This document shows, in pieces, positions 50,539-61,783 of a DNA stretch of 64,000 nucleotides. The notes beneath the pieces were generated by a model. That model was given only the letters and a program-made list of their open reading frames with translations. It searched no databases and was not told where the DNA came from. The stretch is taken from the NCBI RefSeq assembly GCF_029537485.1, contig NZ_JARPUS010000009.1, positions 117,038 through 181,037 on the forward strand, written 5' to 3'. This DNA comes from Pseudomonas sp. GOM6. Lineage in GTDB: Bacteria; Pseudomonadota; Gammaproteobacteria; Pseudomonadales; Pseudomonadaceae. The translations under genes and the position numbers were made by a program. Positions within the stretch are counted from its first letter, which is position 1, and the number at the start of each line of letters is the position of its first letter.

Positions 50539-51226
50539 CTACCAGTTGCTGGTCTTCGATTGGGATGGCACGTTGGTCGACTCCATTGGTCGAATCGTCG
50601 AGGCCATGCAGCGTGCTGCGGATGATTGTGGGCTGCCGGTGCTGAGTGATGCGCAGGTTAGGGGCATTATCGGTCTTGGACTGCCTGAGGCGGTGCGTGT
50701 GCTGTACCCGGAACTGCATGACTCGGCCATGATTGCTCGGCTCTGCGAGGGATATGGCGGTCATTACCTGCAGCTTGAGCATGAGCCTTCGCCGCTGTTT
50801 GCGGGAGTGGAGGAGTCTCTGGAGTCTTTCCGTCAGCAGGGCTATCGCCTGGCTGTGGCCACGGGCAAGACTCGCCGTGGCTTGCAGCGGGTTCTTGAGG
50901 GGCGTGGCTGGCTTGAGTATTTCGATATCACGCGTTGTGCCGATGAGACGGCCAGCAAGCCGCATCCGCGCATGCTGCATGAGATTCTTGATCATTGTCA
51001 GTTGCCTGCTTCGCAGGCGCTGATGGTGGGTGACTCGGTGTTCGATCTGCAGATGGCGCGTAATGCCGGTATGGATTCGGTGGCGGTGGGTTTTGGTGCG
51101 CAGTCACTGGAGAGTCTTCTGGCTCATTCACCGCGTCTGGCGATCAATGAGTTTTGCGAACTTCATGCCTGGCTGAGTGGGCGTGTCTCTGTTGGATCTG
51201 TTGAGGTGGCTGAGCATGTCGGATGA
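50531..51226 (+). CDS. HAD-superfamily hydrolase, phosphoglycolate phosphatase-like
   Basis: 231 aa from GTG 50531 ([20 protein letters not shown]), overlapping rluC by 8 bp. HAD motif I DWDGT, motif II in [12 protein letters not shown], motif III Lys in ASKPHPRML and motif [17 protein letters not shown]. Subfamily IA with a helical cap. Substrate not identifiable. In pseudomonads this gene regularly sits between rluC and sppA. Confidence 0.92.
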   Translation: MPDYQLLVFDWDGTLVDSIGRIVEAMQRAADDCGLPVLSDAQVRGIIGLGLPEAVRVLYPELHDSAMIARLCEGYGGHYLQLEHEPSPLFAGVEESLESFRQQGYRLAVATGKTRRGLQRVLEGRGWLEYFDITRCADETASKPHPRMLHEILDHCQLPASQALMVGDSVFDLQMARNAGMDSVAVGFGAQSLESLLAHSPRLAINEFCELHAWLSGRVSVGSVEVAEHVG

Positions 51227-52187
51227 GTTGAAAGCGTCTGCTGGCGATGAGAAAGCCTGGAAGTTGCTGGAGAAAACCCTGCAGGCCGGTGTTGTCGAGC
51301 AGCGCCGCGCGCGGCGCTGGGGCATCTTTTTCAAGTTGCTGGCGTTCATCTATCTATTCGGTGCGCTGGCGCTGTTCAGTCCGGCGTTGAAGTTGGGCAA
51401 GTCGGCGGGCGTGGCGGAGAGCCACACTGCGCTGATTGAGGTGCGTGGTATGATCATGGCTGACGAGGAGGCGAGTGCCGACAATATCGTCAGTGGTCTG
51501 CGCGCTGCGTTCGAGGATGAGAAGACCAAGGGCATCATCCTGCGCATCAACAGTCCGGGCGGCAGTCCGGTGCAGTCCGGCTATATCTATGACGAGATCA
51601 AGCGTCTGCGCGCTGAGCATCCGGCCATCAAGGTTTATGCGGTGATCAGTGATCTAGGTGCCTCTGGCGCTTACTACATCGCCAGCGCGGCTGATGAAAT
51701 ATATGCGGATAAGGCCAGTCTGGTGGGTTCCATTGGTGTTACTGCGGCCACTTTTGGCTTTGTTGGTGCGATGGATAAGCTCGGCGTGGATCGTCGTGTC
51801 TATACCTCTGGTGAGCACAAGGCTTTCCTTGATCCCTTCCAGCCACAGAAAGAAGAAGAAACCCAGTTTTGGCAGGGCGTGCTGAAAACCACGCATCAGC
51901 AATTCATTGATAGCGTCAAGAAGGGGCGTGGTGATCGGCTGAAGGTGCAGGAACATCCCGAGCTGTTCTCTGGCCTGATCTGGTCGGGTGAGCAGGCTTT
52001 GGAGCTTGGTCTGGTGGATGCGCTGGGCAGTAGTAGCTATGTGGCGCGTGAGGTGATCGGAGCCAAGACAATCGTCGACTATACGCGAGAAGAAAGTCCG
52101 TTGGATCGTTTCACCAAAAAGCTGGGCGCCAGCGTGGCTGAGCGCTTGGCTATGTGGATGGGCTTTCAGGGGCCGGCTTTGCGCTGA
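51216..52187 (+). CDS. sppA: Signal peptide peptidase SppA (S49 family)
   Basis: 323 aa from ATG 51216 ([20 protein letters not shown]), overlapping the HAD gene by 11 bp. One transmembrane segment (IFFKLLAFIYLFGALALFSP). S49 motifs RINSPGGSPVQSG and DLGASGAYYIASAADEIYAD (catalytic Ser), then ASLVGSIGVTA. Short single-domain form, half the size of E. coli SppA. Degrades cleaved signal peptides and membrane proteins. Confidence 0.93.
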   Translation: MSDELKASAGDEKAWKLLEKTLQAGVVEQRRARRWGIFFKLLAFIYLFGALALFSPALKLGKSAGVAESHTALIEVRGMIMADEEASADNIVSGLRAAFEDEKTKGIILRINSPGGSPVQSGYIYDEIKRLRAEHPAIKVYAVISDLGASGAYYIASAADEIYADKASLVGSIGVTAATFGFVGAMDKLGVDRRVYTSGEHKAFLDPFQPQKEEETQFWQGVLKTTHQQFIDSVKKGRGDRLKVQEHPELFSGLIWSGEQALELGLVDALGSSSYVAREVIGAKTIVDYTREESPLDRFTKKLGASVAERLAMWMGFQGPALR

Positions 52188-52203
52188 CCTGCTGTGTGTG
52201 GAG

Positions 52204-52229
52204 GAGCCCGGCCGAGTGTCGGGCTTTTC
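52204..52229 (+). terminator. Intrinsic terminator after sppA
   Basis: AGCCCG (52205-52210) pairs with CGGGCT (52220-52225), TTTT follows. Confidence 0.75.
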
Positions 52230-52243
52230 ATTTATATAGCTGC

Positions 52244-52822
52244 TCAGGGAATGGCGATGCCGGCGTCAGTCAGCATGCTGGTCAGGCGGATCAGCGGGAG
52301 GCCGATCAGGCTGGTGCTGTCTTCTCCCTCGGTGGCGCGGAACAGGCTGATGCCGAGCCCTTCGGCCTTGAAGCTGCCGGCGCAGTCGTAAGGTTGCTCG
52401 GTTTCGAGGTAGCGGCAGATTTGCTCTTCCTTGAGTGAGCGGAAATGCACCGTGAAGGGGATTGCGTCCACCAGGCAGCACCCGCTGGCACTGTCGAGAA
52501 GAGCGAGTCCGGTGAGAAATGTCACGCTGGCGCCGCTGGCGGCTAGCAACTGTTCGCGGGCGCGGTCGAAGTTATGGGGTTTGCCGAGAATCTGCTTATC
52601 CAGAACGGCTGCCTGGTCCGAGCCGATGATCAGGTGGTTCGGGTATCTTTCGCTGAGGGCGCGGGCCTTGGTTTCTGCCAGGCGCCGGACCAGGGCTTCG
52701 ACTTGTTCACCCGGTAGTGGGGTTTCGTCAATGTCTGGGCTGGCCCACTCGAAGGGTTGGCGCAGGCGGGTAAGTAACTCTCGGCGATAAGGCGAGCTTG
52801 AGGCGAGTACCAGAGGGGGCAT
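52244..52822 (-). CDS. yceF: Maf-family nucleotide pyrophosphatase YceF
   Basis: 192 aa. LVLASSSPYRRELLTRL, the catalytic IIGSDQAAVL and GKPHNFDRAREQLLAAS, and DCAGSFKAEGLGISLF are Maf motifs. The YceF branch hydrolyses m7GTP. Divergent from yceD with 104 bp between start codons. Confidence 0.92.
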   Translation of the reverse strand: MPPLVLASSSPYRRELLTRLRQPFEWASPDIDETPLPGEQVEALVRRLAETKARALSERYPNHLIIGSDQAAVLDKQILGKPHNFDRAREQLLAASGASVTFLTGLALLDSASGCCLVDAIPFTVHFRSLKEEQICRYLETEQPYDCAGSFKAEGLGISLFRATEGEDSTSLIGLPLIRLTSMLTDAGIAIP

Positions 52823-52888
52823 GAGGATCTCCTGTTCGAGGGGCGATTTTAGTGATCATGCCTCCCGACGGACAGGTTGGAAATTCCT

Positions 52889-52917
52889 TTGACAGAGGGA
52901 GGGGGCATCCCTAGAAT
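52889..52917 (+). promoter_or_regulatory. Sigma70 promoter of yceD-rpmF operon
   Basis: Consensus TTGACA (52889-52894), 17-bp spacer, TAGAAT (52912-52917). The yceD ATG begins 10 nt after the -10, so the predicted start leaves only about 2-4 untranslated bases. Confidence 0.8.
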
Positions 52918-52926
52918 GTCGCGCCT

Positions 52927-53454
52927 ATGTCGAATGGGCCGATTCCACCTCACGTTGATCCGCGCAAACTTGCCGATCGCGGTGTCACCCTCCAGGGGGA
53001 GATGCAGCTAGCCAGTTTTGCCAGATTATGCGATCCGCTGGCTGATAATGCCGGTCTGGTTCACGCGAAGCTTGTCTTCGAACGTGGCGAGCGTCGTGCT
53101 GTGAGTATTCACAGCGAGCTCGAGGTTGAGGTCAAGATGGTTTGCCAGCGTTGTCTGGAACTGGTCGCACTGCCGATCCGCAGCGAGTGTCACTACGCGG
53201 TGGTAAAGGAAGGTGCGGATACCCAGTCGCTGCCCAAGGGCTATGACGTGCTGGAAGTGGGTGAGGATCCTTTGGATCTGATGACGCTGGTCGAAGATGA
53301 GCTTTTGCTCGCTCTGCCCATCGTTCCGGCCCATGCCCCTGAGGAATGCCAGCAGCCGGTCGGTGCCGATGAGCCCGAGTCGAGCGAGGACGAGGTATCG
53401 CGGTCCAACCCGTTCAGTGTTTTGGCGCAGTTAAAGCGTGACCCAAACGTTTAG
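52927..53454 (+). CDS. yceD: YceD family protein (DUF177), 23S rRNA accumulation
   Basis: 175 aa, ATG 52927 (MSNGPIPPHVDPRKLADRGV). A CQRC motif (VKMVCQRCLELVALPIRSEC) and an acidic tail are typical. YceD is needed for normal 23S rRNA levels and is almost always followed by rpmF, as here. No Shine-Dalgarno precedes the start; see the promoter entry. Confidence 0.9.
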   Translation: MSNGPIPPHVDPRKLADRGVTLQGEMQLASFARLCDPLADNAGLVHAKLVFERGERRAVSIHSELEVEVKMVCQRCLELVALPIRSECHYAVVKEGADTQSLPKGYDVLEVGEDPLDLMTLVEDELLLALPIVPAHAPEECQQPVGADEPESSEDEVSRSNPFSVLAQLKRDPNV

Positions 53455-53467
53455 GAGTTATTGAGTT

Positions 53468-53650
53468 ATGGCTGTTCAGCAGAACAAAAAATCCCGCTCT
53501 GCCCGCGACATGCGCCGTTCGCACGACGCGCTCGAGGCTAACGCCCTGTCCGTCGAGAAGAGCACCGGTGAAGTTCACCTGCGTCACCACGTGTCCCCGG
53601 AAGGTTTCTACCGTGGCCGTAAAGTGATCGACAAGGGCGCCGACGAGTAA
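53468..53650 (+). CDS. rpmF: 50S ribosomal protein L32
   Basis: 60 aa, [20 protein letters not shown]. It lacks the four Cys of zinc-binding L32 types. AGGAG precedes the start; it begins 13 bp after yceD and ends 3 bp before plsX. Confidence 0.97.
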   Translation: MAVQQNKKSRSARDMRRSHDALEANALSVEKSTGEVHLRHHVSPEGFYRGRKVIDKGADE

Positions 53651-53653
53651 TCC

Positions 53654-54664
53654 TTGTCCGCTCCGCAGATCGCGATTGATGCAATGGGTGGGGACTTCGG
53701 TCCCCACTGCATTGTTCCGGCCTGCATTGCCAGCCTGGCCGAATTCCCCTCGCTCCACCTGACCCTCGTTGGTCAAGCTCCCCTCATTGAAAAGCTCATC
53801 TCCCATCACTCGGGTGTTGATCGTGCGCGCCTGCGCGTCGAACACGCCAGTGAAGTGATTGGCATGGATGAGCGCCCTACCCATGCCCTGCGGGGCAAGC
53901 CTGATTCCTCCATGCGCGTCATGCTGGAGCTGGTTCGCAATGGTCGTGCCAGCGCTGCGGTCAGTGCCGGTAATACCGGGGCGTTGATGGCGCTTTCCCT
54001 TTATGTGCTCAAGCCGCTGGCAGGTATCGATCGGCCGGCTATGGTGACGGCCGTGCCTACAGCGAGGGGGAGGTGCCATGTACTTGACCTGGGTGCCAAT
54101 GTCGATTGCAGTGCCGAACAACTCTGTCAGTTTGCGGTGATGGGCTCGGTGGTTGCTGAAGCTCAGGGGGTGGTGCGTCCGCGCATCGCGCTGCTCAACG
54201 TCGGAACCGAGAGCATCAAGGGCAACCAGCAAGTCAAGTTGGCAGCCAGCCTGCTGCGCCAGGCCGAAGGTCTGAACTACATAGGCTTTGTCGAGGGTGA
54301 TGGTTTGTACCGCGGCGAGGCGGATGTGGTGGTGTGTGATGGTTTCGTGGGCAATATCCTGCTGAAGTCCAGCGAGGGGTTGGTGTCGATGATTGCTTCG
54401 CGCATCGAAGCCCTGTTCAGTGAAAGTCTGGTTTCGCGTATGGCCGGGGCAGTGGCTATGCCGCTGCTCAAGCGTTTGAAGGACGAGTTGGCGCCTGCTC
54501 AGCACAACGGTGCCAGTCTGCTGGGTCTGCAGGGTATTGTCGTGAAAAGTCATGGCGGTGCCGATGCCGAGGCGTTTCAGAGTGCCATTCGCCGAGCTGT
54601 CATCGAGGTGCGCGAGAATTTGCCGCAGCGCCTGCATGGCCGTCTGGAAGACTTGTTGCTGTAG
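53654..54664 (+). CDS. plsX: Phosphate acyltransferase PlsX
   Basis: 336 aa, TTG start ([20 protein letters not shown]) 3 bp after rpm[32 protein letters not shown] and [20 protein letters not shown] are PlsX motifs. Converts acyl-ACP to acyl-phosphate for phospholipid synthesis. No fabH follows, as in other pseudomonads. Confidence 0.96.
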   Translation: MSAPQIAIDAMGGDFGPHCIVPACIASLAEFPSLHLTLVGQAPLIEKLISHHSGVDRARLRVEHASEVIGMDERPTHALRGKPDSSMRVMLELVRNGRASAAVSAGNTGALMALSLYVLKPLAGIDRPAMVTAVPTARGRCHVLDLGANVDCSAEQLCQFAVMGSVVAEAQGVVRPRIALLNVGTESIKGNQQVKLAASLLRQAEGLNYIGFVEGDGLYRGEADVVVCDGFVGNILLKSSEGLVSMIASRIEALFSESLVSRMAGAVAMPLLKRLKDELAPAQHNGASLLGLQGIVVKSHGGADAEAFQSAIRRAVIEVRENLPQRLHGRLEDLLL

Positions 54665-54808
54665 ATCTCGGCTGTTCGCGACCCTTGCCGGCAGATCTTC
54701 GCGCAATCGGTTGTGACCGCGGCAGCGGGGGCTTCATCCAATCTGCAATTGTCGGCCCGGTTGCTCCGTGCTGTTTCTTCTACCTGGAATCACAAAAGGG
54801 CACATTTA

Positions 54809-55747
54809 ATGTCAGCCTCTCTCGCATTCGTTTTTCCCGGCCAGGGTTCACAATCGCTCGGTATGCTTGCCGATCTTGGTGCTCAGCAGGCGCTGGTCCG
54901 GGATACTTTTGGTGAGGCCTCCGAGTCCCTCGGTTATGACCTTTGGGCGCTGACTCAGCAGGGTCCGGAAGGGCGTCTTAACGAAACCGACAAAACCCAG
55001 CCTGCAATCCTCACGGCTTCTATCGCATTGTGGCGTTTGTGGTCGGCGGAAGGTGGTGCGCGCCCGGCTTTTGTTGCCGGGCATAGCCTGGGTGAATACT
55101 CCGCGCTGGTGGCTGCCGGTGCCATCGAGTTCTCGGCTGCGGTGAAACTGGTCGAGCTGCGTGGTCAGTTGATGCAGCAGGCAGTGCCTGCCGGGCATGG
55201 GGGGATGGCGGCCATTCTCGGTTTGGAAGATGCCGATGTGTTGGCTGCCTGTGCCGAGGTGGCGCAGGGTGAGGTAGTCAGTGCCGTCAACTTCAATGCC
55301 CCGGGGCAGGTGGTGATCGCCGGTGCGGCGTCGGCCGTTGAGCGCGCTATCGAAGCGTGCAAGGCGCGTGGCGCCAAGCGTGCCATGCCGCTGCCGGTCA
55401 GCGTACCGTCGCACTGTGCGTTGATGCGTCCGGCGGCCGAAAAATTCGCTGATGCGATCAATGCTCTGGCCTGGCAAGAGCCACAGATTTCTTTGGTGCA
55501 GAATGTTAGCGCCGCCGTGCCGGCTGATCTGGATGCGCTCAAACGCGATCTGCTGGCGCAGCTTTACAGTCCTGTGCGCTGGGTAGAGAGCGTGCAGTTG
55601 CTGGCCGAGAAAGGCGTTACCGAGCTGGTCGAATGCGGTCCTGGCAAGGTTCTGGCGGGGCTCAACAAGCGCTGCGTCAAAGGCGTCAATACTCACAATC
55701 TGGAAAACCCGGAAGCCTTCGCTGCCGCTCGCGCGGCGCTGGTTTGA
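54809..55747 (+). CDS. fabD: Malonyl-CoA:ACP transacylase
   Basis: 312 aa from ATG 54809 (MSASLAFVFPGQGSQSLGML). Nucleophile GHSLGEYSA (Ser 93), QNVSAAVPADL and the C-terminal ECGPGKVLAGLNKR. Loads malonyl groups onto AcpP. The 144-bp gap after plsX may hold a secondary promoter, not resolved. Confidence 0.97.
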   Translation: MSASLAFVFPGQGSQSLGMLADLGAQQALVRDTFGEASESLGYDLWALTQQGPEGRLNETDKTQPAILTASIALWRLWSAEGGARPAFVAGHSLGEYSALVAAGAIEFSAAVKLVELRGQLMQQAVPAGHGGMAAILGLEDADVLAACAEVAQGEVVSAVNFNAPGQVVIAGAASAVERAIEACKARGAKRAMPLPVSVPSHCALMRPAAEKFADAINALAWQEPQISLVQNVSAAVPADLDALKRDLLAQLYSPVRWVESVQLLAEKGVTELVECGPGKVLAGLNKRCVKGVNTHNLENPEAFAAARAALV

Positions 55748-55764
55748 GATACAAGGAGAACATC

Positions 55765-56508
55765 ATGAATCTGCAAGGCAAGGTTGCTCTGGTTACTGGC
55801 GCAAGTCGCGGTATCGGTCAGGCCATTGCGTTTGAGCTGGGTCGCCAGGGGGCGGTGGTCATTGGTACAGCCACCAGCGAGGCTGGTGCCGCACGTATCG
55901 GTGAGGCGCTCAAGGGGCAGGGTATCCAGGGCGCCGGCATGATGCTGAATGTGGCTGACAGTGCATCAGTCGACGCTGTTCTGGAGCAGATCCAGAAGGA
56001 TTTCGGCGCCGTGACCATTCTGGTTAACAACGCTGGTATTACCCGTGACAACCTGATGCTGCGGATGAAGGACGAGGAGTGGTTCGATGTCATCAACACC
56101 AACCTCAACAGCCTGTTCCGTCTGTCCAAAGCTGTGCTGCGGGGTATGACCAAGGCCCGCTGGGGGCGCATTATCAATATCGGCTCTGTCGTCGGCGCCA
56201 TGGGCAATTCTGGGCAGTCCAACTACGCGGCCGCCAAGGCTGGTCTGGAAGGGTTCGGTCGGGCTCTGGCGCGTGAAGTCGGCTCCCGCGCCATCACGGT
56301 CAACTCGGTAGCGCCGGGCTTCATCGATACCGACATGACTCGTGAGCTGCCCGAGGCTCAGCGTGAGGCGCTGCTGACGCAGATTCCGCTGGGGCGTCTG
56401 GGGCAGGCAGAGGAGATTGCCAAGGTGGTTGGCTTCCTTGCCTCTGACGGCGCGGCCTATGTGACGGGCGCCACGGTGCCAGTGAATGGCGGCATGTACA
56501 TGAGCTGA
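55765..56508 (+). CDS. fabG: 3-oxoacyl-ACP reductase
   Basis: 247 aa, ATG 55765 after AAGGAG. TGASRGIG (residues 11-18), NNAG, catalytic Ser 141, Tyr 154, Lys 158 (SNYAAAKAG), and the C-terminal VNGGMYMS. NADPH-dependent reduction step of fatty acid elongation. Confidence 0.97.
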   Translation: MNLQGKVALVTGASRGIGQAIAFELGRQGAVVIGTATSEAGAARIGEALKGQGIQGAGMMLNVADSASVDAVLEQIQKDFGAVTILVNNAGITRDNLMLRMKDEEWFDVINTNLNSLFRLSKAVLRGMTKARWGRIINIGSVVGAMGNSGQSNYAAAKAGLEGFGRALAREVGSRAITVNSVAPGFIDTDMTRELPEAQREALLTQIPLGRLGQAEEIAKVVGFLASDGAAYVTGATVPVNGGMYMS

Positions 56509-56612
56509 ATGTGACTCGCCTCTGCGAGCAACTGTCATAAAAGCCGTCTAAAGTCCGTTACAAAAGTGCAACCGGCAGAAGGCGACAGTTTGCGGGGGTG
56601 CTGGCATTCAGC

Positions 56613-56640
56613 TTGAAAGTTAGAAAACCCTTTCTATACA
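56613..56640 (+). promoter_or_regulatory. Sigma70 promoter of acpP
   Basis: TTGAAA (56613-56618), 16-bp spacer, TATACA (56635-56640), 48 bp upstream of the acpP ATG. Confidence 0.7.
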
Positions 56641-56688
56641 CTGCAGCCCAGCTGCACGGATCTTTTTCCATAGGAGTGAAAACAAGAC

Positions 56689-56922
56689 ATGAGCACCATC
56701 GAAGAACGCGTCAAGAAAATCGTTGCCGAGCAACTGGGCGTGAAAGAAGACGAAGTGACCAACAGCGCCTCTTTCGTTGAAGACCTCGGTGCCGACTCCC
56801 TTGATACCGTTGAGCTGGTAATGGCTCTGGAAGAGGAATTCGAGACCGAGATCCCGGACGAGCAGGCTGAGAAAATCACCACCGTTCAAGAAGCCATCGA
56901 TTACGTTACCGCGCACGCTTAA
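56689..56922 (+). CDS. acpP: Acyl carrier protein
   Basis: 77 aa acidic helical protein, [20 protein letters not shown]. The 4'-phosphopantetheine site is Ser 37 in [10 protein letters not shown]. Own promoter and terminator allow separate high expression from fabDG and fabF. Confidence 0.98.
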   Translation: MSTIEERVKKIVAEQLGVKEDEVTNSASFVEDLGADSLDTVELVMALEEEFETEIPDEQAEKITTVQEAIDYVTAHA

Positions 56923-56954
56923 GCGCTCGTAATCGCCGGTTTTCGGCCCAGAAA

Positions 56955-56987
56955 AGCCGCACTGCCCGAAAAGGCGTGCGGTTTTTC
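56955..56987 (+). terminator. Intrinsic terminator after acpP
   Basis: AAGCCGCACTGCC pairs with GGCGTGCGGTT with one bulge, loop CGAAAA, then T-run; 30-60 bp after the acpP stop. Confidence 0.85.
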
Positions 56988-57025
56988 TTTATCGGGCCAG
57001 GTCCAATAAGAAAGAGGGTTGTGCA

Positions 57026-58270
57026 GTGTCGCGTAGACGCGTCGTAGTTACCGGTATGGGCATGCTGTCGCCGCTGGGCACCGATGTGGCCAGCAGCTGG
57101 CAGGGCATTCTGGCAGGCCACAGTGGCATCGGCCTGATTGAGCATATGGATCTTTCTGCCTTCGGCACGCGCTTCGGCGGCTCGGTGAAGGGGTTCAACG
57201 TCGAGGACTACCTGTCGGCCAAGGAAGCGCGCAAGATCGATCTGTTCATTCAGTACGGTCTGGCGGCCAGTTTCCAGGCGATTCGCGATGCCGGGCTGGA
57301 AGTCACCGATGCCAACCGCGAGCGCATTGGTGTGGCCATGGGCTCCGGTATCGGCGGCCTGACCAATATCGAAACCAACTGCAAATCCCTGTTTGAGCAA
57401 GGTCCGCGGCGCATCTCGCCGTTCTTCGTGCCTGGCTCGATCATTAATATGATTTCCGGCTTTCTGTCGATTCACCTGGGGCTGCAGGGGCCGAACTATG
57501 CCATTGCCACTGCCTGTACCACGGGCACGCACTGTATCGGCATGGCTGCACGCAATATCGCCTATGGCGAAGCCGATGTGATGATCGCTGGTGGCGCCGA
57601 AATGGCCACCTGTGGCCTGGGTATGGGCGGTTTCGGCGCGGCGCGTGCATTGTCTACCCGCAACGAAGAACCGGCGCGTGCTAGCCGTCCGTGGGACAAG
57701 GATCGTGATGGGTTCGTGCTGTCCGATGGTGCCGGTGCACTGGTGCTGGAAGAGTTGGAGCACGCCAAGGCGCGTGGCGCGACCATCTATGCCGAACTGG
57801 CCGGCTTCGGCATGAGTGGTGATGCCTTCCACATGACGTCGCCGCCGGAGGATGGTGCCGGTGCTGCGCGCTGCATGAGCAATGCCCTGCGCGATGCCGG
57901 CCTCAATGCCGATCAGGTGCAATACATCAATGCCCATGGGACCTCCACGCCTGCCGGTGACAAGGCTGAGTCCTGTGCAGTGAAGTCGGTGTTTGGTGAC
58001 CATGCCTACAAGCTGTCGGTCAGTTCGACCAAGTCCATGACCGGCCACTTGCTGGGCGCCGCGGGTGCGGTCGAGGCGATCTTCAGCGTGCTGGCCCTGC
58101 GCGACCAGGTCGCGCCGCCCACCATCAACCTGGAGCAGCCGGATGAGGGCTGTGACCTCGACTTCGTGGCCAATCAGGCCAAGCCCCTGGCAATCGACGC
58201 TGTGCTATCCAATTCCTTTGGCTTCGGTGGCACCAACGGCTCGCTGGTGTTCCGTCGCTTCCAGGGTTGA
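57026..58270 (+). CDS. fabF: 3-oxoacyl-ACP synthase II
   Basis: 414 aa, GTG start ([20 protein letters not shown]). Catalytic Cys 164 ([10 protein letters not shown]), His 304 ([11 protein letters not shown]), His 341 ([13 protein letters not shown]). Elongating condensing enzyme. The stop overlaps the pabC start by one base. Confidence 0.97.
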   Translation: MSRRRVVVTGMGMLSPLGTDVASSWQGILAGHSGIGLIEHMDLSAFGTRFGGSVKGFNVEDYLSAKEARKIDLFIQYGLAASFQAIRDAGLEVTDANRERIGVAMGSGIGGLTNIETNCKSLFEQGPRRISPFFVPGSIINMISGFLSIHLGLQGPNYAIATACTTGTHCIGMAARNIAYGEADVMIAGGAEMATCGLGMGGFGAARALSTRNEEPARASRPWDKDRDGFVLSDGAGALVLEELEHAKARGATIYAELAGFGMSGDAFHMTSPPEDGAGAARCMSNALRDAGLNADQVQYINAHGTSTPAGDKAESCAVKSVFGDHAYKLSVSSTKSMTGHLLGAAGAVEAIFSVLALRDQVAPPTINLEQPDEGCDLDFVANQAKPLAIDAVLSNSFGFGGTNGSLVFRRFQG

Positions 58271-59085
58271 TGCTTACCTGGGTTGATGGCTGCCCGGCTG
58301 CGCAACTGCCTGTGGCAGATCGCGGCCTGGCATACGGCGATGGCCTGTTCGAGACCATCGCCGTGCACAACGGCCAGGCGCCCCTCTTGTCGCGGCACTT
58401 GCAGCGCCTGAGTGAAGGTTGTCAGCGCTTGGCTATCGCGCTCGACCACTCGCTGCTGGCGTCCGAGTTGCTGGCGTTCTTTGCCGAGCTGGGCGACGGC
58501 GTTGCCAAGCTGCTGATTACCCGTGGCGATGGTCTGCGAGGCTACGCTGCGCCGCAGCCCGCACAACCACGGCGCATCCTTTTGGGGAACCCTCCACCGA
58601 CCTATCCGGTGGGTAACGCTGAGCAGGGCGTGCGCTTGTTTCCCTGTGTAACGCGCCTGGCTGAGCAGCCTTTGCTCGCCGGTTTGAAGCACCTCAACCG
58701 CCTTGAGCAGGTGTTGGCGCGCAATGAGTGGAGCGATCCTGCTTTTGCCGAAGGTTTGATGCGTGATACTTCCGGACGGGTCATCGAGTGCGTGTTCAGC
58801 AACCTGTTTCTGCTGCGCGATGGCGCGCTGATCACAGCCGAGCTGTCGCGTTGCGGGGTGGCCGGGGTGATGCGTGCAGAGGTGCTGGCCCAGGCTGAGC
58901 AAGCAGGTTTGGCCGTGCACGTGCGGGACGTCAGCTATGACGAACTGCTCGGCGCGGACGAAGTCTTCCTCTGCAACAGTCTCTATGGCATCTGGCCGGT
59001 GCGTGAGCTGGCTAGCAGCGTCTGGCCCGTTGGCCCGCTCACCCGTAAACTGCAGGGCCTTGTTCGCAGTCATCTGGACACCTGA
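58270..59085 (+). CDS. pabC: Aminodeoxychorismate lyase
   Basis: 271 aa, ATG 58270 overlapping the fabF stop by one base. Fold type IV PLP enzyme: RGLAYGDGLFETIAVHNGQA, LITRGDGLRGYA, the PLP lysine in GLKHLNRLEQVLARNEW and VIECVFSNLFLLRDG. Forms 4-aminobenzoate for folate synthesis. Confidence 0.95.
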   Translation: MLTWVDGCPAAQLPVADRGLAYGDGLFETIAVHNGQAPLLSRHLQRLSEGCQRLAIALDHSLLASELLAFFAELGDGVAKLLITRGDGLRGYAAPQPAQPRRILLGNPPPTYPVGNAEQGVRLFPCVTRLAEQPLLAGLKHLNRLEQVLARNEWSDPAFAEGLMRDTSGRVIECVFSNLFLLRDGALITAELSRCGVAGVMRAEVLAQAEQAGLAVHVRDVSYDELLGADEVFLCNSLYGIWPVRELASSVWPVGPLTRKLQGLVRSHLDT

Positions 59086-59088
59086 TTC

Positions 59089-60126
59089 GTGATTCGTAAG
59101 TTAATACAGCTGATGGCCGTAGCTCTCCTGGCTGCGATACTGGTGCTCGCTGTAGCGGGTTGGCAGCTGAAGAGTGCGCTCGAGCAAACGCTGCAGTTGG
59201 AATCCGAGCGTCTGTTGGAGGTGGTGCCGGGTGATACGCCGGGCGGCCTGCTCAATCGTCTCGAGAGCGAAGGCGTGCTGGATGGGGCGTTCTGGTTGCG
59301 TTTGTATTGGCGCTTCAACCTGCCGAACCAGGCATTACACAGTGGCGAATATCGTTTGTTGCCCGAGCAGCGTGCGCGTGACCTGCTGGGCTTGTGGCAG
59401 CGCGCGGAAGTCGTGCAATACAGCCTGACATTGGTCGAAGGCTGGAACTTTCGTCAGGTACGTGCGGCTCTGGCGCGCCAGGATGCTCTCGAGCAGAATC
59501 TCGCTGATCTGAGTGATCAGGCTTTGATGGACAAGCTGGGCATGCCGGGCGTCAGTCCGGAGGGGCGCTTTTTTCCTGATACCTATCGCTATGTGCGCGG
59601 CATGAGCGATCTCGATCTGCTCAAGCAGGCCAGTACCCGTCTGGATCAGGTGCTGGACGAGGAGTGGGGTAAACGCGCCGAAGGCCTGCCGTATAGCAAG
59701 CCATACGATGCGCTGATCATGGCCTCGATGGTCGAGAAGGAAACCGGCGTGGCCGAAGAGCGCGGGCAGATCGCGGGTGTATTTGTTCGCCGGTTGGCCC
59801 TGGGCATGCGCCTGCAGACCGACCCTACGGTGATCTTCGGCCTTGGCGAGCGCTACAACGGTAATCTGACGCGTGCCCACCTGCAGACGCCTACGCCATA
59901 CAACACCTACGTGATCAATGGCATGCCGCCAACTCCGATTGCTCTTGCCGGGCGCGAGGCGATTCATGCCGCGCTGCATCCTGTGGCCGGGCGCAGTCTG
60001 TATTTTGTCGCCCGAGGCGATGGCAGCCATGTTTTTTCGGACAACCTGGAGCAGCACAATCGGGCCGTGCGCGAGTATCAGCTCAAGCGCCGTGCCGACT
60101 ATCGTTCCAGCCCTGCGCCCCAATAA
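59089..60126 (+). CDS. mltG: Endolytic murein transglycosylase MltG
   Basis: 345 aa, GTG 59089, 3 bp after pabC. One N-terminal membrane helix (LMAVALLAAILVLAVAGWQL), LysM-like region, then the YceG catalytic domain with MASMVEKETGVAEERGQIAG (catalytic Glu) and LQTDPTVIFGLG, NGMPPTPIALAGREAI. Cuts nascent peptidoglycan strands. Confidence 0.96.
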   Translation: MIRKLIQLMAVALLAAILVLAVAGWQLKSALEQTLQLESERLLEVVPGDTPGGLLNRLESEGVLDGAFWLRLYWRFNLPNQALHSGEYRLLPEQRARDLLGLWQRAEVVQYSLTLVEGWNFRQVRAALARQDALEQNLADLSDQALMDKLGMPGVSPEGRFFPDTYRYVRGMSDLDLLKQASTRLDQVLDEEWGKRAEGLPYSKPYDALIMASMVEKETGVAEERGQIAGVFVRRLALGMRLQTDPTVIFGLGERYNGNLTRAHLQTPTPYNTYVINGMPPTPIALAGREAIHAALHPVAGRSLYFVARGDGSHVFSDNLEQHNRAVREYQLKRRADYRSSPAPQ

Positions 60127-61747
<1,621 letters not shown>

Positions 61748-61783
61748 AATCGGCAAATTGGATTAAGTTGCCAGGATTAGTGC

